64,000 nt of DNA. Source: JAEVLT01 sp044598425. GTDB taxonomy: Bacteria; Bacillota; Bacilli; Bacillales; Cytobacillaceae. Positions within the stretch are counted from its first letter, which is position 1. Every line of letters begins with the position of its first letter. The notes under the pieces are model-generated. The model was not told the origin of the DNA. It was given only the letters and a program-made list of their open reading frames with translations, and did no database searches. The translations under genes and the position numbers were made by a program. The stretch spans positions 1,116,001 to 1,180,000 of the forward strand of contig CP172536.1 of the NCBI GenBank assembly GCA_044598425.1, given 5' to 3'. Below are positions 60,819 to 64,000 of the stretch, in pieces.

Positions 60819-61796
60819 ATGGCTCAAATGACAATGATTCAAGCAATAACTGATGCGTTGCGCACAGAATTGAAAAATGATCCAAATACATTGATATTCG
60901 GTGAAGACGTTGGTGTAAACGGTGGTGTATTCCGTGCTACGGAAGGACTTCAAAAAGAGTTTGGTGAAGACCGAGTATTTGATACTCCTCTTGCCGAATC
61001 AGGCATCGGTGGATTAGCCATTGGTCTTAGTTTACAAGGATTCCGTCCAATTCCAGAAATTCAATTTTTTGGTTTCGTTTTCGAAGTAATGGATTCTATT
61101 GCTGGTCAGATGGCTCGTTTACGTTATCGTACAGGCGGTAAATTTAATGCTCCTGTAACGATTCGCTCTCCATTCGGCGGTGGTGTGCACACTCCTGATA
61201 TGCATGCTGACAGCTTGGAAGGGCTTATGGCACAATCTCCAGGGGTAAAAGTAGTTATTCCATCGACTCCATATGATGCGAAAGGGCTGCTAATTTCTTC
61301 AATCCGTGACAATGATCCAGTAGTATTCCTTGAACATATGAAACTTTACCGTTCATTCCGCCAAGAAGTACCGGAAGAAGAGTACACGATCCCATTAGGG
61401 AAAGCAGATGTAAAACGCGAAGGTAAAGATGTTTCGATTATTACTTACGGCGCAATGGTTCATGAATCTTTAAAAGCAGCTGAGGAGCTTGAAAAAGAAG
61501 GCTATTCAGCTGAAGTAATCGACTTGCGCACGATTAGCCCACTTGATATTGAAACGATTATTGCTTCAGTGGAAAAAACAGGCCGTGCAATCGTTGTCCA
61601 AGAAGCGCAAAAACAAGCAGGAATCGCTGCACAAGTAGTAGCTGAAATTAATGATCGGGCCATTTTAAGTCTTGAAGCACCAGTATTACGTGTTGCGGCA
61701 CCTGATACTGTGTTTGCATTCCCACAAGCAGAGTCAGTGTGGCTACCAAATTACAAAGATGTAATTGAAACTGCCAAAAAAGTATTAACGTTTTAA
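60819..61796 (+). CDS. pdhB: Pyruvate dehydrogenase E1 beta subunit
   Basis: A 325-residue E1 beta: GEDVGVNGGVFRATEGLQ, FDTPLAESGIGGLAIGLSLQGFRPIPEIQFFGF (split, residues about 52-84) and VIDLRTISPLDIETI. It completes the E1 active site. It starts three bases after pdhA and is clearly cotranscribed. Confidence 0.97.
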   Translation: MAQMTMIQAITDALRTELKNDPNTLIFGEDVGVNGGVFRATEGLQKEFGEDRVFDTPLAESGIGGLAIGLSLQGFRPIPEIQFFGFVFEVMDSIAGQMARLRYRTGGKFNAPVTIRSPFGGGVHTPDMHADSLEGLMAQSPGVKVVIPSTPYDAKGLLISSIRDNDPVVFLEHMKLYRSFRQEVPEEEYTIPLGKADVKREGKDVSIITYGAMVHESLKAAEELEKEGYSAEVIDLRTISPLDIETIIASVEKTGRAIVVQEAQKQAGIAAQVVAEINDRAILSLEAPVLRVAAPDTVFAFPQAESVWLPNYKDVIETAKKVLTF

Positions 61797-61875
61797 TTAT
61801 TCCTATGGGGAGCCGGACGTTCGTTTCCCCTTTGAAAATCTTTTGAAACATAAAACATTAGGAGGGTGAATCCCG

Positions 61876-63189
61876 TTGTCATTTCAATTTAAATTACCTG
61901 ATATCGGTGAAGGAATTCACGAAGGTGAAATTGTAAAATGGTTCGTGAAGCCTGGCGATAAAGTTCAAGAAGATGATGTATTATGTGAAGTGCAAAATGA
62001 TAAAGCGGTAGTTGAAATTCCATCTCCTGTCGAAGGTACAGTTCAGGAAGTACTCGTTGAAGAAGGGACAGTTGCGACAGTTGGGCAAGTTCTTGTTACA
62101 TTTGACGCACCGGGATATGAAAATATCCAGTTTAAGGGCGACGAAGGCCACGATGCTCCACAAGCAGCAGCACCAGAAGCACCAGCCCCACAAGCTGATG
62201 CAGCCCCTCAAGCAACACCAGAAAAACCAGCAGCAGGGGCGGCACCACAAGCGGAAGTTGATCCAAATCGCCGCGTGATCGCAATGCCATCGGTTCGCAA
62301 GTATGCACGTGAAAAAGGAGTAGATATTCGCTTAGTTGCCGGCAGCGGTGAAAACGGCCGTGTATTAAAGAGTGATATCGATGCCTTCCAAGGAGGAGCT
62401 GCAGCCCCTCAAGCAGCTGCTCAACCAGTAGAAACAGCTAAGGCAGAAGAAACAAAAGCAGCACCAACTCCAATTCCACAAGGCGAGTATCCTGAAACAC
62501 GTGAAAAAATGAGCGGAATTCGTAAGGCTATCGCCAAAGCAATGGTGAATTCGAAACATACTGCACCACATGTTACTTTAATGGATGAAGTGGATGTAAC
62601 AAAACTTGTTGCTCACCGCAAAAAATTCAAAGAAGTCGCTGCGGCTAAAGGAATCAAACTTACATTCTTGCCATATATCGTAAAAGCATTAACAAGCGCT
62701 TTGCGTGAATTCCCAGCACTCAATACTTCTTTAGATGATGCGACAAATGAAATCATTCACAAGCATTACTACAACATTGGTATTGCTGCTGATACGGAAA
62801 AAGGCTTATTGGTTCCTGTTGTGAAAGATGCCGATCGCAAGTCAGTATTTACCATTTCTAATGAGATTAATGAGTTGGCCGGGAAAGCGCGTGACGGCAA
62901 GCTTGCTCCAAATGAAATGAAAGGTGCATCCTGCACGATTTCAAATATTGGTTCTGCAGGCGGCCAGTGGTTTACACCAGTTATTAACCACCCGGAAGTT
63001 GCCATTCTTGGTGTTGGCCGAATTGCAGAAAAGCCAATTGTAAGAGATGGTGAAATTGTTGCAGCTCCAGTACTTGCACTATCACTAAGCTTTGACCACC
63101 GTATGATTGATGGTGCGACTGCTCAACATGCAATGAATCACATTAAACGCTTATTGAATGATCCTGAACTATTGTTAATGGAGGCGTAA
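61876..63189 (+). CDS. pdhC: Dihydrolipoamide acetyltransferase E2
   Basis: A 437-residue E2. One lipoyl domain (residues 1-78, lipoyl Lys in VQNDKAVVEIPSP), an Ala/Pro/Gln-rich linker, a peripheral subunit-binding domain (MPSVRKYAREKGVDIRLVAGSGENGRVLKSDI, about residues 138-169), a second Ala-rich linker, and the catalytic domain ending SFDHRMIDGATAQHAM with the active-site HRxxDG. It transfers acetyl to CoA and forms the core of the complex. TTG at 61876 follows AGGAGGGTG. Confidence 0.96.
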   Translation: MSFQFKLPDIGEGIHEGEIVKWFVKPGDKVQEDDVLCEVQNDKAVVEIPSPVEGTVQEVLVEEGTVATVGQVLVTFDAPGYENIQFKGDEGHDAPQAAAPEAPAPQADAAPQATPEKPAAGAAPQAEVDPNRRVIAMPSVRKYAREKGVDIRLVAGSGENGRVLKSDIDAFQGGAAAPQAAAQPVETAKAEETKAAPTPIPQGEYPETREKMSGIRKAIAKAMVNSKHTAPHVTLMDEVDVTKLVAHRKKFKEVAAAKGIKLTFLPYIVKALTSALREFPALNTSLDDATNEIIHKHYYNIGIAADTEKGLLVPVVKDADRKSVFTISNEINELAGKARDGKLAPNEMKGASCTISNIGSAGGQWFTPVINHPEVAILGVGRIAEKPIVRDGEIVAAPVLALSLSFDHRMIDGATAQHAMNHIKRLLNDPELLLMEA

Positions 63190-63192
63190 TAA

Positions 63193-64000
63193 ATGGTTGT
63201 TGGAGATTTCCCAATAGAAACAGATACTATAGTCATCGGTGCAGGTCCTGGCGGTTATGTGGCAGCTATTCGTGCTGCCCAGCTTGGCCAAAAAGTAACG
63301 ATTGTTGAAAAGGAATATGTTGGGGGAGTATGTTTAAATGTTGGTTGTATTCCTTCTAAAGCATTAATTTCAGCAGGACATCGTTACGAAAATGCTCTTC
63401 ATTCACAAGACTTTGGAATTACAGCGGAAAATGTAAAAGTTGATTTTTCCAAAGTCCAACAATTTAAAGCTGGAGTTGTGAAAAAATTAACTGGCGGCGT
63501 TGAAGGGTTATTAAAAGGAAATAAAGTGAACATTGTTCGCGGTGAGGCATACTTTGTCGATGCCAATACACTTCGTGTAATGGATGAAAATTCAGCACAA
63601 ACGTATACTTTTAAAAATGCGATTATTGCAACGGGTTCACGTCCAATTGAACTGCCTTCCTTTAAATATTCAAAGCGCGTACTAAATTCTACTGGAGCTC
63701 TTAACCTAGACGAAATCCCTGAAAAAATCGTTGTCATTGGCGGCGGTGTAATTGGGATTGAGCTTGGCGGTGCATACGCAAACTTTGGCAGCCAAGTAAC
63801 CATCTTAGAGGGTGCAGATGAGATCTTAGGCATGGGAGTATTTGATAAGCAGATGGCTGCACTTGTTAAACGTACTATGAAGAAAAAAGGTGCGGAATTC
63901 TATACAAAAGCAATGGCAAAAGGCGTTGAAGAAAGAGAAGACGGCGTAACGGTAACATTTGAAGTGAAAGGCGAAGAGAAGAAAATCGATGCCGATTACG
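63193..64000 (+). CDS. pdhD: Dihydrolipoamide dehydrogenase E3, 5' part
   Basis: A partial gene, running off the right edge after about 269 codons. The start is MVVGDFPIETDTIVIGAGPGGYVAAIRAAQ (FAD Rossmann, split over 1-30). GGVCLNVGCIPSKALISAG holds the redox-active disulfide CxxxxC at about residue 47-52. The NAD motif is VVIGGGVIGIELGG. It reoxidises the lipoyl groups of PdhC. ATG three bases after the pdhC stop. Confidence 0.97.
   Translation, partial: MVVGDFPIETDTIVIGAGPGGYVAAIRAAQLGQKVTIVEKEYVGGVCLNVGCIPSKALISAGHRYENALHSQDFGITAENVKVDFSKVQQFKAGVVKKLTGGVEGLLKGNKVNIVRGEAYFVDANTLRVMDENSAQTYTFKNAIIATGSRPIELPSFKYSKRVLNSTGALNLDEIPEKIVVIGGGVIGIELGGAYANFGSQVTILEGADEILGMGVFDKQMAALVKRTMKKKGAEFYTKAMAKGVEEREDGVTVTFEVKGEEKKIDADY

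Overview
The window is chromosomal DNA of a low-GC, endospore-forming member of the Bacillaceae. I base this on the content (two Spo0E-like phosphatases, a KinD-like kinase, a YjcZ-type spore protein, RpoY, RNase J1, ClpE with CtsR sites) and on gene order. From about 20 kb rightwards the order follows, from memory, the Bacillus subtilis ykv-yku-ykr-pdh segment: kinD-mhqR, clpE-ykvI, ptsHI, ykwC, patA, ykyB, ykuI, ykuJ, darB, ccpC, dapH-dapL, ykuU-ykuV, ktrC, rnjA-rpoY, ykrA, def, ykyA, pdhABCD. I cannot name the species. I saw no rRNA, tRNA, CRISPR array or prophage.

Layout. 1-1.2 kb: the tail of an IS4-type transposase, a GC-rich Bacillus dispersed repeat and two tiny back-to-back genes. 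1.2-3 kb: a B12-binding radical SAM protein. 3-8.9 kb: a complete L-lactate module (lutP, lutR, lutABC) with identical palindromes in front of lutP and lutABC. 9.2-17 kb: an accessory redox block. It has a two-gene 2-oxoacid:ferredoxin oxidoreductase with fused subunits, a Spo0E-like gene and a full FixABCX (EtfBA-FixC-FixX) operon. A small mobile element has apparently split the terminator of that operon. 17-28.8 kb: a hemerythrin-like gene behind an Fnr-type promoter, an Fsr-like efflux gene, kinD, mhqR, an M3 peptidase, clpE, ykvI, a CPBP protease and ykvS. 29-34.5 kb: glycerol use (glpP, glpF-glpK, glpD) with two GlpP-type leader terminators. 34.9-42.9 kb: ptsHI, an azoreductase, a divergent SDR, ykwC, patA, ykyB and small unknowns. 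43.2-53.2 kb: ykuI, ykuJ, darB, a DHA2 efflux pump, ccpC, dapH-dapL, peroxiredoxin and thioredoxin-like genes, and ktrC. 53.2-64 kb: rnjA-rpoY, a tiny basic peptide gene, an EamA transporter, ykrA, def, a YjcZ-type gene, ykyA, and pdhABC with the start of pdhD running off the right edge.

How the parts connect. The main theme is carbon and redox metabolism around pyruvate. Lactate is oxidised to pyruvate by LutABC. Pyruvate enters through pyruvate dehydrogenase (pdh) or, by inference, the ferredoxin-linked oxidoreductase. FixABCX can couple ferredoxin reduction to the quinone pool. Glycerol enters through glpFKD, and PTS phosphoryl flow is provided by ptsHI. Catabolite-type cre sites are visible at lutA, lutP and glpF. 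Sensory functions include Fnr-type, PerR-type, CtsR and MhqR-type sites, and second-messenger proteins for c-di-AMP (DarB, KtrC) and c-di-GMP (YkuI, probably non-catalytic).

The least expected items are the ferredoxin oxidoreductase plus FixABCX block without nitrogen fixation genes, the split terminator with a 10-bp duplication, a dispersed 26-bp motif in four copies, three tiny proteins sharing a Glu-Phe motif, and a 23-codon gene for a very basic peptide. Statements about families and about B. subtilis gene order come from memory; no database search was run.
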